Positions 53,278 to 62,786 of a stretch of 64,000 bases of DNA are shown one piece after another. Location of the stretch: NCBI RefSeq assembly GCF_014195485.1, contig NZ_JACIBU010000001.1, positions 248,001 to 312,000 on the forward strand. Reading direction: 5' to 3'. Under the pieces are notes generated by a model that was not told where the DNA came from, ran no database searches, and saw only the letters and a program-made list of their open reading frames with translations. The stretch comes from Modestobacter versicolor (GTDB lineage: Bacteria; Actinomycetota; Actinomycetes; Mycobacteriales; Geodermatophilaceae). The translations under genes and the position numbers were made by a program. The first letter of the stretch is position 1. Each line of letters starts with the position of its first letter.

Positions 53278-54357
53278 ATGAGCACCGACCCCGCCACCCC
53301 CCGGACCGGCGGCCAGCAGGGCTACCTCCGGATCGCGACCGAGGAGGCGTTCGCCACCCAGGACCTGTTCGACGCCTGGGCCCGGACGATGGACAGCCCC
53401 GACGTCGACCCCGGGTTCGCCGGGCTGGCGGGCTTCTACACGACCAGCCAGGCCGAGCGGCCGCGGGCGATCAAGCGGCGGCTGCTCGACATCGGCGAGC
53501 AGCGGATCGCCGACATGGACGCCGCCGGCATCGACCGGGCGCTGCTGCTGCTGACCGCGCCGGGTGTGCAGTGGCTGGACCGGGCCGAGGGCGTGGCGCT
53601 GGCCGCCGGGGCCAACGACGAGCTCGCCGACGCCTGCCGCCGGTTCCCCGACCGCTTCAGCGGCCTGGCCGCGGTGGCTCCGCAGGACCCCGCGGCCGCC
53701 GCCGACGAGCTGCGCCGGGGCGTGACCCAGCTCGGCCTGCACGGCGGGGTCATCAACGGCCACACCCAGGGCCGGTACCTCTCCGAGCCGGAGTTCTGGC
53801 CGATCTTCGAGGCCGCCGAGGACCTCGACGTCCCGATCTACATCCACCCGACCGGTCTCCCGAAGACGATGCTGCCGCCGTTCCAGGAGGCCGGGCTCGA
53901 CGGCGCGATCTACGGCTTCGCCGTCGACACCGGGCTGCACCTGCTCCGGATCATGACCGCCGGGGTCTTCGACCGGTTCCCGCGGCTGAAGATCGTCGTC
54001 GGCCACGCGGGGGAGGGGCTGCCGTTCTGGCTGTTCCGGCTGGACCACATGCACGCCGCGACCGTCCGAGCGCAGCGGTACGAGTCGATGAAGCCGACCC
54101 AGCGCACCATCAGCGAGTACATGCGGGAGAACGTCTACGTCACCACCAGCGGGATGGCGTGGGGCCCGGCAGTGCAGTTCTGCCAGCAGGTGCTCGGGGC
54201 CGACCGCGTCATGTACGCGATGGACTACCCGTACGAGTACGAGGTCGAGGAGGTCCTCACCTACGACCGGCTCGACGTCGACGACGAGACCAAGCGGATG
54301 CTCTTCCAGACCAACGCCGAGCGGGTCTTCGGCCTGCCCGTCGCCGCGCGGGCGTGA
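53278..54357 (+). CDS. Amidohydrolase-family decarboxylase (gamma-resorcylate / salicylate decarboxylase-like)
   Basis: A 359-residue amidohydrolase-2 (TIM-barrel) protein close to non-oxidative aryl-acid decarboxylases. The first metal-site segment is RIATEEAFATQ, with the Glu kept and the second ligand position Ala, as I recall for salicylate decarboxylase. Then come RLLDIGEQRIADMDAAGID, a metal His in YIHPTG, a catalytic His in VVGHAGEGLPFWLFRLDH and a metal Asp in YAMDYPYEY. The predicted step is CO2 removal from a hydroxybenzoate to a phenol. The ATG has GAGGAG upstream. The hydroxylase gene follows by 19 bp. Confidence 0.88.
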   Translation: MSTDPATPRTGGQQGYLRIATEEAFATQDLFDAWARTMDSPDVDPGFAGLAGFYTTSQAERPRAIKRRLLDIGEQRIADMDAAGIDRALLLLTAPGVQWLDRAEGVALAAGANDELADACRRFPDRFSGLAAVAPQDPAAAADELRRGVTQLGLHGGVINGHTQGRYLSEPEFWPIFEAAEDLDVPIYIHPTGLPKTMLPPFQEAGLDGAIYGFAVDTGLHLLRIMTAGVFDRFPRLKIVVGHAGEGLPFWLFRLDHMHAATVRAQRYESMKPTQRTISEYMRENVYVTTSGMAWGPAVQFCQQVLGADRVMYAMDYPYEYEVEEVLTYDRLDVDDETKRMLFQTNAERVFGLPVAARA

Positions 54358-54376
54358 CCCGGACCCCGGCGGCCCG

Positions 54377-55963
54377 GTGACCGGCGGGCAGGTCCGGTCC
54401 CAGGTCGTCGTCGTGGGCGGCGGGCCGGTGGGGACGGGGCTGGCCATCGGGCTCGGCCAGCTGGGCGTCCGCTGCGCCGTGGTGGAGCGCCGGGCCGAGC
54501 CGCAGCCCGTGCCCAAGGGGCAGAACCTGACCCAGCGCACGATGGAGCTGATGCGCGCCTGGGGCGTGGAGGACCGCGTCCGTGCCGGCCGGACCATCCC
54601 GGTCGAGCACGGCTCGCGGGGCCTCACCGCCTACGGCACGCTGCTCGGGGAGCACACCCACGAGTGGTTGCGCCGCAGCGCCGTCCGCCGGTTCTACGCG
54701 ACCGACAACGAGCGCCTCCCGCAGTACGCCACCGAGCGGGCGCTGCGCGAGCGGGTCGCCGAGCTGCCGGAGGTCGCGGTGCACCACGGCTGGCGGGTGG
54801 AGGACGTGCAGCAGGACGACGCCGGTGTCCGGGTCCGCGCCCGGGACGCCGCCGGTGAGGTGCTGGAGGTCGACGCCGAGTACGCGGTGGGCTGCGACGG
54901 CAGCCGCTCCGTGGTCCGCGAGGCGGCCGGCATCACCCAGCACGGGACCGACCACGAGCAGCTCATGGTCCTGCTGGTGTTCCGGTCCAGCCGGTTGGAG
55001 GACCTGGTCGCCCGCCACCCGGGCACGTCGTTCTTCAACGTCCTGCACCCCGACCTGGCGGGGTACTGGCAGTTCCTCGGCCGCGTCGACGCCGGCGGGA
55101 CGTGGTTCTTCCACGCCCCGGTGGCGCCGGGCACCGACGACCGCTCGACGGACTTCCGGCCGTTGCTGTGGGCGGCGGTCGGGGCGGAGTTCGACGTCGA
55201 CGTCGAGCACGTCGGCTTCTGGGACATGCGGTTCAGCCTCGCCGACCGGTACCGGCAGGGCCGCCTGCTCCTGGCCGGCGACGCGGCGCACAGCCACCCG
55301 CCCTACGGCGGCTACGGCATCAACACCGGGTTCGAGGACGCCGCGAACCTCGCCTGGAAGCTCGCCGGCACGCTGCAGGGCTGGGGTGGGCCGGGGCTGC
55401 TGGACTCCTACGACGCGGAACGCCGGCCGGTCTTCGCCTCGACCAGGGACGACTTCATCGCCCGCTCCATCGAGGTCGACGGGGAGTTCCTGGCCACCTA
55501 CGACCCCGTCGCCGACCCGGCGGCCTTCGAGGCCGCGTGGGCGGCGCGCGCGCCGGCTGCTGCCGCCGAGGTCGCCACCTACGAGCCGCACTACGAGGGC
55601 TCGCCGGTCGTCGTCGGCGGCGGTCCGGGCCGTCCCGGTGCCCGCGGCCGGCACGAGGTGCGCGCCCGCCCGGGCCACCACCTGGCGCCGCAACCGGAGG
55701 GCACCGACGTCGACCTGTTCGACCAGCTGACCGGCGGTGGGTTCGTGCTGCTGCGCGCCGGGACGGCGGGCGGCGAGCTCGTGGCCGCGGCGGGGCGGGC
55801 GTCGGTCCCGCTGCGGGTGGTGGACGTCCCCGCCGAGGTCCGGGAGGCCTACGGTGCCGACCTCGTGCTCGTCCGCCCCGACCAGTTCGTCGCCTGGGTG
55901 GGGGACGCCTGCCCGGACGCCGACGCGGTCGTCGCCACCGCCACCGGCCGCGCCCGGTGCTGA
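54377..55963 (+). CDS. FAD-dependent aromatic hydroxylase (PHBH-fold monooxygenase)
   Basis: A 528-residue class A flavoprotein monooxygenase. The FAD Rossmann motif is VVVVGGGPVGTGLAIGL; the DG motif is GCDGSRSVVREAA; the GD motif is LLLAGDAAHSHPPYGGYGIN with NLAWKLAG after it. The C-terminal thioredoxin-like domain (from about residue 440) is typical of the phenol/resorcinol/chlorophenol hydroxylase branch. It should insert one oxygen into a phenolic ring using NAD(P)H. The GTG lies 19 bp after the decarboxylase gene, so a decarboxylate-then-hydroxylate sequence is likely. Confidence 0.93.
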   Translation: MTGGQVRSQVVVVGGGPVGTGLAIGLGQLGVRCAVVERRAEPQPVPKGQNLTQRTMELMRAWGVEDRVRAGRTIPVEHGSRGLTAYGTLLGEHTHEWLRRSAVRRFYATDNERLPQYATERALRERVAELPEVAVHHGWRVEDVQQDDAGVRVRARDAAGEVLEVDAEYAVGCDGSRSVVREAAGITQHGTDHEQLMVLLVFRSSRLEDLVARHPGTSFFNVLHPDLAGYWQFLGRVDAGGTWFFHAPVAPGTDDRSTDFRPLLWAAVGAEFDVDVEHVGFWDMRFSLADRYRQGRLLLAGDAAHSHPPYGGYGINTGFEDAANLAWKLAGTLQGWGGPGLLDSYDAERRPVFASTRDDFIARSIEVDGEFLATYDPVADPAAFEAAWAARAPAAAAEVATYEPHYEGSPVVVGGGPGRPGARGRHEVRARPGHHLAPQPEGTDVDLFDQLTGGGFVLLRAGTAGGELVAAAGRASVPLRVVDVPAEVREAYGADLVLVRPDQFVAWVGDACPDADAVVATATGRARC

Positions 55964-55979
55964 CCGGCAGTGCGGTGGC

Positions 55980-56618
55980 TCAGCCGGTCGGGCCGGCCGC
56001 GCCGGCCAGCCGGTCGACCTGCACCCGCAGCCCGGCCACCAGCGTCTCGAGGCTGAAGGACCAGGCGGCCTCGGGGTCGTCGGGCTCGTCGAGGTCGCGC
56101 AGGCCGTGGAAGCGGGGGAACCCCTCGCGCGGCAGCGCCTCGATCGCCGTCGCGGGCAGCGGGCCCCGGGTCGACATGCTCCGCTCCAGGCCCACCACCA
56201 GCGCGGTCAGGGCGGTCGCCTTCACCGCGTTGTAGGCGTCCAGGTCACCGAGGCCGGCGTCGGCGAACGCGCCGAGCGCGACCTCGAAGGACGCCGCGGC
56301 GCGCGGCCCCTGGACGGGGCGGCGCTGCAGGGCGGCGTAGGCCCCGGGGTGGGCGGCGGCGAGCGTCCCCATCGCGGTGAAGAAGGCGCGCACCCACTCC
56401 TCCCAGCCGACCGCGTCGGCCGGCAGCCCGGCCTCCTCCAGGAGGGTCTCCACGATGCCGTCGGTCACGGCGTCCCGGGTGGGCACGTGGTTGTACAGCG
56501 AGGTGACGTGGACGCCGAGCTCCGCGGCGATGCGCCGCAGGGTCACCGCGTCCAGCCCGTCCTGGTCGGCCATCGCGACGGCGGTGCGCAGGATCCGCTC
56601 GCGGGTGAGGGGCGGCAC
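55980..56618 (-). CDS. TetR-family regulator
   Basis: A 212-residue TetR regulator. The N-terminal helix-turn-helix is TLRRIAAELGVHVTSLYNHV within residues 5-50, and the rest is the helical ligand domain of the TetR_C class (WVRAFFTAMGTLAAAHPGAY). The GTG at 56616-56618 has TACGCT 6 nt upstream. It is divergent from a serine-hydrolase gene, with two 15-bp palindromes between. One palindrome covers the expected -35 of this gene, so autorepression is likely. Confidence 0.93.
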   Translation of the reverse strand: MPPLTRERILRTAVAMADQDGLDAVTLRRIAAELGVHVTSLYNHVPTRDAVTDGIVETLLEEAGLPADAVGWEEWVRAFFTAMGTLAAAHPGAYAALQRRPVQGPRAAASFEVALGAFADAGLGDLDAYNAVKATALTALVVGLERSMSTRGPLPATAIEALPREGFPRFHGLRDLDEPDDPEAAWSFSLETLVAGLRVQVDRLAGAAGPTG

Positions 56619-56624
56619 CGGCGC

Positions 56625-56630
56625 AGCGTA
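56625..56630 (-). promoter_or_regulatory. Leaderless -10 of the tetR gene
   Basis: Minus-strand TACGCT ends 6 nt before the GTG at 56618; its -35 region falls in operator 1. Confidence 0.6.
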
Positions 56631-56637
56631 TCCGCCG

Positions 56638-56667
56638 TTGACCGTACCTACAGTGTAGGTCCATGCT
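56638..56667 (+). promoter_or_regulatory. Candidate promoter of the serine hydrolase gene
   Basis: TTGACC (56638-56643), 18-nt spacer, CATGCT (56662-56667). Operator 1 lies in the spacer and operator 2 covers the start site. Confidence 0.5.
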
Positions 56668-56682
56668 ACCTACACTGTAGGT
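56646..56682. promoter_or_regulatory. Twin TetR operators
   Basis: ACCTACAGTGTAGGT (56646-56660) and ACCTACACTGTAGGT (56668-56682) are each perfect 7-bp-arm palindromes around one central base, 22 bp apart centre to centre, on the same DNA face. Confidence 0.85.
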
Positions 56683-56704
56683 CACCCGCTGGGAGGAGAG
56701 CCCG

Positions 56705-58096
56705 TTGCTGACAGCCGACATGCTCCAGGAGAAGCTCGCCGAACTCGTCCACCGGCACGGCGTCCCGGGCGCCCAGCTCGCGGTCGTGGACGGCGACGAG
56801 ATCACCGAGGTGGCGGCCGGGGTGCTCAGCCTGCGCACCGGCTGGCCCGCGACGCCGGACGCCCTGTTCCTGCCCGGCTCGATCGGGAAGCTCTACACCG
56901 CGACCCTGGTGATGATGCTGGTCGACGAGGGGCTGCTCGACCTGGACCTGCCGGTCCGCAGCTACCTGCCGGGCTTCGAGGTCCGGGACCCGCGGGCCCG
57001 CGACGTCGTCACCGCCCGCGACCTGCTCAGCCACACCAGCGGCTTCGACGGCGACCACTTCACCGACACCGGGCGGGGCGACGACGCCCTGGCGCGGTAC
57101 GTCGACGGCTGCGCGGACCTCCCGCAGATCGCCGCCCCCGGCACGATCTGGAGCTACAGCAACAGCGGCTACTCGATCCTGGGCCGCATCGTGGAGGTGC
57201 TGCTGGGCACGACCTTCGAGGAGGCGCTGCGCGACCGGATCACCACCCCGCTGCGGCTGGCGCACACCGTCTCCTTCGCCGAGGAGGCGATCGTCCACCC
57301 GACGGCGGTGGGCCACGTCCCCGACCCCGAGGACCCGGCCCGCCTGGTGGTCAGCCCGACCTGGGCGCTGTGGCGGGCGTTCGGGCCGATGGGCAGCGCG
57401 GTGGTCTGCAGCGCCGGTGACGTGCTGCGGTTCGTCCGGCTGCACCTGGACGGCGGGGTGGCCCCCGACGGCGCCCGGCTGCTGGACGCCGGCCTCGCCG
57501 CGAGCATGCTCGAGCAGCAGGTGGCCCTGGTCGACGACTCGGTGCTCGGGCAGGCCTGGGGGCTGGGCTGGATCCTCGACCACTGGGGCGACGTCGCCGT
57601 CATCGGCCACGACGGCAACTCGATCGGGCAGAACGCCTTCATGCGGGTGGCCCCGCAGGAGCGCTTCGGCTTCTGCCTGCAGACCAACACCGAGAGCGCG
57701 CTGAACCTGTACCGCGAGCTCGCGGGCTGGCTGTTCGGCGAGCGCCTGGGCGTCGGCCCGCGACCGGACCCGGCGGCCCTGGACGACGAGGCGGTGGCCG
57801 ACCCGGCGCGGTACACCGGCACCTACGAGCGGGAAGGCCTCACCTTCCAGGTCCGGGCGGACGACGACGGCCGGCTGCTGGCGACGGTGACCCCGACGCA
57901 CGCGGTCGCCGAGAGCCAGGGCTGGCCGCCGATGGTCGACCTGCCGCTGCGGCCGGTGGCCCGGGACGACTCGTTCCTGCTGAAGCTGCCGGTCGCCGAC
58001 GCGGACCTGCTGGCGGTCTTCTTCGACCCCGAGGACGCCGGGGGCCGGCCCAGCCACCTGCACTACGGCGCCCGGGCGCACCGGCGCATCGGCTGA
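56705..58096 (+). CDS. Serine hydrolase of the beta-lactamase (class C / EstB) family
   Basis: A 463-residue penicillin-binding-fold hydrolase without signal peptide. The nucleophile motif SxxK is in LPGSIGKLYTA (about residue 60), the YxN motif is in WSYSNSGYSILG, and the third motif is HDGNSIGQ in place of KTG, as in esterase EstB-like members. LLSHTSGFDG is typical. A C-terminal beta domain of about 100 residues follows. Likely a cytoplasmic esterase or peptidase rather than a true beta-lactamase. The TTG start has GGGAGGAGAG 4 nt upstream. Controlled by the adjacent TetR. Confidence 0.9.
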   Translation: MLTADMLQEKLAELVHRHGVPGAQLAVVDGDEITEVAAGVLSLRTGWPATPDALFLPGSIGKLYTATLVMMLVDEGLLDLDLPVRSYLPGFEVRDPRARDVVTARDLLSHTSGFDGDHFTDTGRGDDALARYVDGCADLPQIAAPGTIWSYSNSGYSILGRIVEVLLGTTFEEALRDRITTPLRLAHTVSFAEEAIVHPTAVGHVPDPEDPARLVVSPTWALWRAFGPMGSAVVCSAGDVLRFVRLHLDGGVAPDGARLLDAGLAASMLEQQVALVDDSVLGQAWGLGWILDHWGDVAVIGHDGNSIGQNAFMRVAPQERFGFCLQTNTESALNLYRELAGWLFGERLGVGPRPDPAALDDEAVADPARYTGTYEREGLTFQVRADDDGRLLATVTPTHAVAESQGWPPMVDLPLRPVARDDSFLLKLPVADADLLAVFFDPEDAGGRPSHLHYGARAHRRIG

Positions 58097-58101
58097 CGCA
58101 G

Positions 58102-58130
58102 GCCGGCCCGTCCCCGGCGGGCGGGCCGGC
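58102..58130. terminator. Hairpin between the serine hydrolase and Prim-Pol genes
   Basis: A 9-bp perfect stem (58102-58110 with 58122-58130) with an 11-nt loop, between convergent gene ends. Confidence 0.75.
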
Positions 58131-58132
58131 GC

Positions 58133-59200
58133 TCAGGCCTCCGCGGCCGGGACCTTCTTCGCGCGGCTGGGTTGCACGCGCATCGGCTCGCCGGGCATCT
58201 TGGGGTAGTCCGGCGGATAGGGCATCTCGCCCAGCCCGAGGTCGCGCTCCTGCTTGTCGGCCAGCTCGACCAGTGGGGTGATGTCGAAGGCGTGGTCGGC
58301 CAGCCCGGCGTGCTTGTCGCCCACCTCCCGGAACCGCGCCGGCATGGTGAGCACGTCGAAGTCGAACGGCGTGACGTCGGGCAGCTCGTCCCAGTCGAGC
58401 GGGGCGGAGACCGGCGCGTGGGGCTTCGCCCGGATGGAGTAGGCGCTGGCGATCGTCCGGTCCCTGGCCATCTGGTTGTAGTCGATGAAGATCTTCTCGC
58501 CGCGCTCCTCCTTCCACCAGTTCATCGTCACGCGGTCGGGGATGCGCCGCTCCAGCTCTCGGCCGAAGGCGATGACGGCGCGGCGGACCTCCGGGAAGGT
58601 CCAGCGCGGCTGGATGGGCACGTAGACGTGCACCCCGCGGCCGCCGGAGGTCTTCGGCCAGCCCTCCATGCCGAACTCGTGCAGCAGCTCGCGGACGTGC
58701 GGCGCGACCCAGACGGCGTCGGAGAAGTCGGTGCCGGGCTGGGGGTCGAGGTCGATCCGGATCTGGTCCGGGGACTCGACGTCGCCCTTGGAGACCGGCC
58801 ACGGGTGGAACGTCAGCGTGCCCAGGTTCGCGCACCACGCGACGACGGCGACCGAGTCCGGCGCGATCTCGTCGGCCGTCCGCCCGCTGGGGAAGGTGAT
58901 GTGCGCCGTCGGCACCCACTCGGGGGCGTTCTTGGGGACCCGCTTCTGGTAGAACGCGTCGCCGGTGTTGTCCATCCGGGTGGAGAGCCGGGCGCCCTCG
59001 AACACCCCGCCGGGCCAGCGCTCCAGCGTGGTCGGCCGGTCCCGCAGCGCGAAGAGGATGCCCTCGCCGACGGCGACGAAGTACTCGACGACGTCGATCT
59101 TCCGGATGCCCTTGTCCCCGAAGTACGGCTTCTCCGGGCTGCTCACCCGCACCTCGTGCCCGTCGACGTCCAGCACCACGGCGTCCTTGCTGCTGGCCAT
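58133..59200 (-). CDS. Prim-PolC / LigD polymerase-domain protein
   Basis: A 355-residue archaeo-eukaryotic primase-polymerase like the LigD polymerase domain. It has SSPEKPYFGDKGIRKIDVVE and YQKRVPKNAPEW near the start. QIRIDLDPQPGTDFSDAV gives the metal-binding DxD, and KTSGGRGVHVYVPI is the nucleotide-binding SGGRGxH motif. The third metal Asp is in IFIDYNQMARDRTIASAYS. It is a stand-alone module; with ligC nearby it resembles the mycobacterial Prim-PolC/LigC excision-repair pair (Rv3730c/Rv3731). No Ku gene in the window. The ATG has GAAGGAG upstream. Confidence 0.92.
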   Translation of the reverse strand: MASSKDAVVLDVDGHEVRVSSPEKPYFGDKGIRKIDVVEYFVAVGEGILFALRDRPTTLERWPGGVFEGARLSTRMDNTGDAFYQKRVPKNAPEWVPTAHITFPSGRTADEIAPDSVAVVAWCANLGTLTFHPWPVSKGDVESPDQIRIDLDPQPGTDFSDAVWVAPHVRELLHEFGMEGWPKTSGGRGVHVYVPIQPRWTFPEVRRAVIAFGRELERRIPDRVTMNWWKEERGEKIFIDYNQMARDRTIASAYSIRAKPHAPVSAPLDWDELPDVTPFDFDVLTMPARFREVGDKHAGLADHAFDITPLVELADKQERDLGLGEMPYPPDYPKMPGEPMRVQPSRAKKVPAAEA

Positions 59201-59217
59201 CTCGGGGCTCCTTCGGG

Positions 59218-60780
<1,563 letters not shown>

Positions 60781-60788
60781 GATCATCC

Positions 60789-60794
60789 AGAGTA
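60789..60794 (-). promoter_or_regulatory. Leaderless -10 of the TAP-like gene
   Basis: Minus-strand TACTCT ends 8 nt before the ATG at 60780. Confidence 0.5.
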
Positions 60795-60866
60795 GGTGGG
60801 TCGGCGGTGCGCGGCAGCCCGCGGGGGCGTGAGGAACGGCTCAGCCGAGTCGGGAACCCCACGGTC

Positions 60867-61940
60867 TCAGCCGCCGAGCACCTCCGCCAGGTCGTACCTC
60901 ACCGGCACCTCCAGCTGGTCGTAGGTGCAGGACCGGGCGTCCCGGTCGGTGCGCCACCGCTGGAACTGGCCGGTGTGCCGCAGCCGGCTGCCCTCGAGCT
61001 GGTCGTAGCGGATCTCCACCACCAGCTCCGGGCGCAGCGGCACCCAGGAGAGGTCCTTGCCGGCGTTCCAGCGGCTGGTCGCCCCGGGCATCCGGTGCTC
61101 GCCGTCCTCACCGGTCTGCGCGTTGGCCCAGTCCTGCCAGGGGTGGCCGTCGAGGGCCTCGGCGCGGTACGGCGCCAGCTCCTCGACCAGCTCGGCCCGG
61201 CGCTTCATCGGGAAGGACGCCGCGACGCCGATGTGCTGCAGCGAGCCGGTGCCGTCGTAGAGCCCGAGCAGCAGCGAGCCGACGACCGGGCCGCTCTTGT
61301 GCCAGCGGAACCCGGCGACCACGCAGTCCGCCGTCCGGACGTGCTTGACCTTGGTCATCAGCCGCTGGTCGGGGGCGTAGGCCTGGTCGCCGCGCTTGGC
61401 GATGACGCCGTCCAGCCCGGCGCCCTCGAACTGGTCGAACCAGCGCCGGCCCACCTCGGCGTCCTCGGTGACCGTGGAGACGTACACCGGCGCCTGCACC
61501 CCGGCCAGCGCCTCGCGCAGCCGCGCCTGGCGTTCGGCGTAGGGGGTGTCCAGCAGCGACTCGTCGCCGAGGGCCAGCAGGTCGAAGGCGACGAAGGACG
61601 CCGGGGTCTCGGCGGCCAGCTTGGCCACCCGGGACGCCGCCGGGTGGATCCGCTGCAGCAGGAAACCGAAGTCCAGCCGGTCGCCGCGGGGGACGACGAT
61701 CTCCCCGTCGACGACGCACCGCTCGGGCAGGTGGGCCCGGACCGCCTCGGCCACGTCGGGGAAGTAGCGGGTCAGCGGGCGCTCGTTGCGGCTGCCCAGC
61801 TCGACCTCGTCGCCGTCCCGGAAGACGATGCAGCGGAACCCGTCCCACTTGGGCTCGTAGAACCAGCCCTCGCCGGTGGGCAGCGCCGCGGCGGGCTTGG
61901 CGAGCATCGGCTTGACCGGGGGGTTCACGGGCAGGTCCAT
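60867..61940 (-). CDS. ligC: ATP-dependent DNA ligase LigC type
   Basis: A 357-residue ATP-dependent DNA ligase. Nucleotidyltransferase motif I with the adenylated Lys is YEPKWDGFR (about residue 32). Motif III is SFVAFDLLALGDESLL, motif IV is LDGVIAKRGDQAYAP, and motif V is LMTKVKHVRTADCVVAG. The OB domain follows to LVVEIRYDQLEGSRLRHTGQ. Length equals mycobacterial LigC; no polymerase or nuclease domain is fused. The ATG at 61938-61940 is used; the Arg-rich upstream extension is doubtful. Partner of the Prim-Pol gene. Confidence 0.94.
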   Translation of the reverse strand: MDLPVNPPVKPMLAKPAAALPTGEGWFYEPKWDGFRCIVFRDGDEVELGSRNERPLTRYFPDVAEAVRAHLPERCVVDGEIVVPRGDRLDFGFLLQRIHPAASRVAKLAAETPASFVAFDLLALGDESLLDTPYAERQARLREALAGVQAPVYVSTVTEDAEVGRRWFDQFEGAGLDGVIAKRGDQAYAPDQRLMTKVKHVRTADCVVAGFRWHKSGPVVGSLLLGLYDGTGSLQHIGVAASFPMKRRAELVEELAPYRAEALDGHPWQDWANAQTGEDGEHRMPGATSRWNAGKDLSWVPLRPELVVEIRYDQLEGSRLRHTGQFQRWRTDRDARSCTYDQLEVPVRYDLAEVLGG

Positions 61941-61980
61941 GGCCGTAGTCAAGCAGCCGGGCGGTCCCCGTGCTCGCCCT

Positions 61981-62054
61981 CGACGATCATGGAGCAGGAG
62001 CGGCGACACCCCGACGACTGCGGGCGGGTCGTCGTCCTCGCGCCATGATCGTCG
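61981..62054. repeat. 12-bp inverted repeat with 50-nt spacer
   Basis: CGACGATCATGG (61981-61992) and its exact complement (62043-62054) frame a GC-rich spacer between the RibD-like gene end and the ligC start. Architecture resembles the 31333-31403 element. Confidence 0.55.
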
Positions 62055-62070
62055 GCGCGCGCGGCGGCTC

Positions 62071-62784
62071 TCAGGAGCGGAGCGCGTAGCGGGTGAAGAG
62101 GACGCTGTCCTCCTCGAGCAGCTGCGTCAGCTGCGCGGCGGCCGGGGTGGGCAGTCCGTGCGGCAGCAGGGCCGGGCCCCCGCCGACCAGCAGCGGGGCG
62201 ATCGTCAGGTCCAGCTCGTCGACCAGCCCGGCGGCCAGCGCGGCCTGGAACAGCGCCGGCCCGCCCTCGCACAGCACCTGCTGGTGGCCGCGGTCGGCGA
62301 GCTCGTCGCACGCGGCGACCAGGTCGACCTCGTCGTCCCCGCACACCAGCACCTCCACCCCGGCGGCGCCGAGCGCTGCCCGGCGGTCGGCGTCGGACGC
62401 GCCGCAGGTCACCAGCAGCGTCGGGGTGACGGCGCCGGTGACGAGTTGGTGGTCCGGCGACAGCGACGCCCGCCGGGAGACCACGACCACCGGCATCGTC
62501 GCCGGCCGGTCCAGCACGGTGCGCAACCGCCCGACCTCCGAGTCGGCCAGCACCGGCCGGTACCCCTCGGCCGCCGCCGTCCCCGCGCCGACCAGGACGG
62601 CGTCGGCCAGCGCCCGCAGCACCCGGAACACCCGGCGGTCACCGGGGGAGCCGAGCCCGCCGCTGCGGCCCTCGACGCTGATCGCGCCGTCCAGCGAGGC
62701 GACGAAGTTGACCCGCAGGTGCCGGCCCGGCGCGACGCGGTAGGCGTCGGCCAGACCGGCGGGGTCCCGGGGGAGCGGGAGCAC
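62071..62784 (-). CDS. RibD C-terminal-type pyrimidine reductase (dihydrofolate reductase fold)
   Basis: A 237-residue stand-alone reductase of the RibD_C family. The start HLRVNFVASLDGAISVEGRS is the substrate/NADPH signature (SLDG). Then come RALADAVLVGAGTAAAEGYR, VVVVSRRASLSP, and the C-terminal VLCEGGPALFQAALAAGLVDE, where EGGP binds NADPH. True riboflavin enzymes are fused to a deaminase; single-domain relatives may reduce other pyrimidines or folates. The GTG start is 2 nt after the treZ stop, so the gene probably belongs to that transcript. Confidence 0.9.
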   Translation of the reverse strand: MLPLPRDPAGLADAYRVAPGRHLRVNFVASLDGAISVEGRSGGLGSPGDRRVFRVLRALADAVLVGAGTAAAEGYRPVLADSEVGRLRTVLDRPATMPVVVVSRRASLSPDHQLVTGAVTPTLLVTCGASDADRRAALGAAGVEVLVCGDDEVDLVAACDELADRGHQQVLCEGGPALFQAALAAGLVDELDLTIAPLLVGGGPALLPHGLPTPAAAQLTQLLEEDSVLFTRYALRS

Positions 62785-62786
62785 GG

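Noticed and set aside
56705-58096. True beta-lactamase (antibiotic resistance) for the serine hydrolase
   Set aside because: No signal peptide, and HDG replaces the KTG motif, so an EstB-like esterase/peptidase is more likely.
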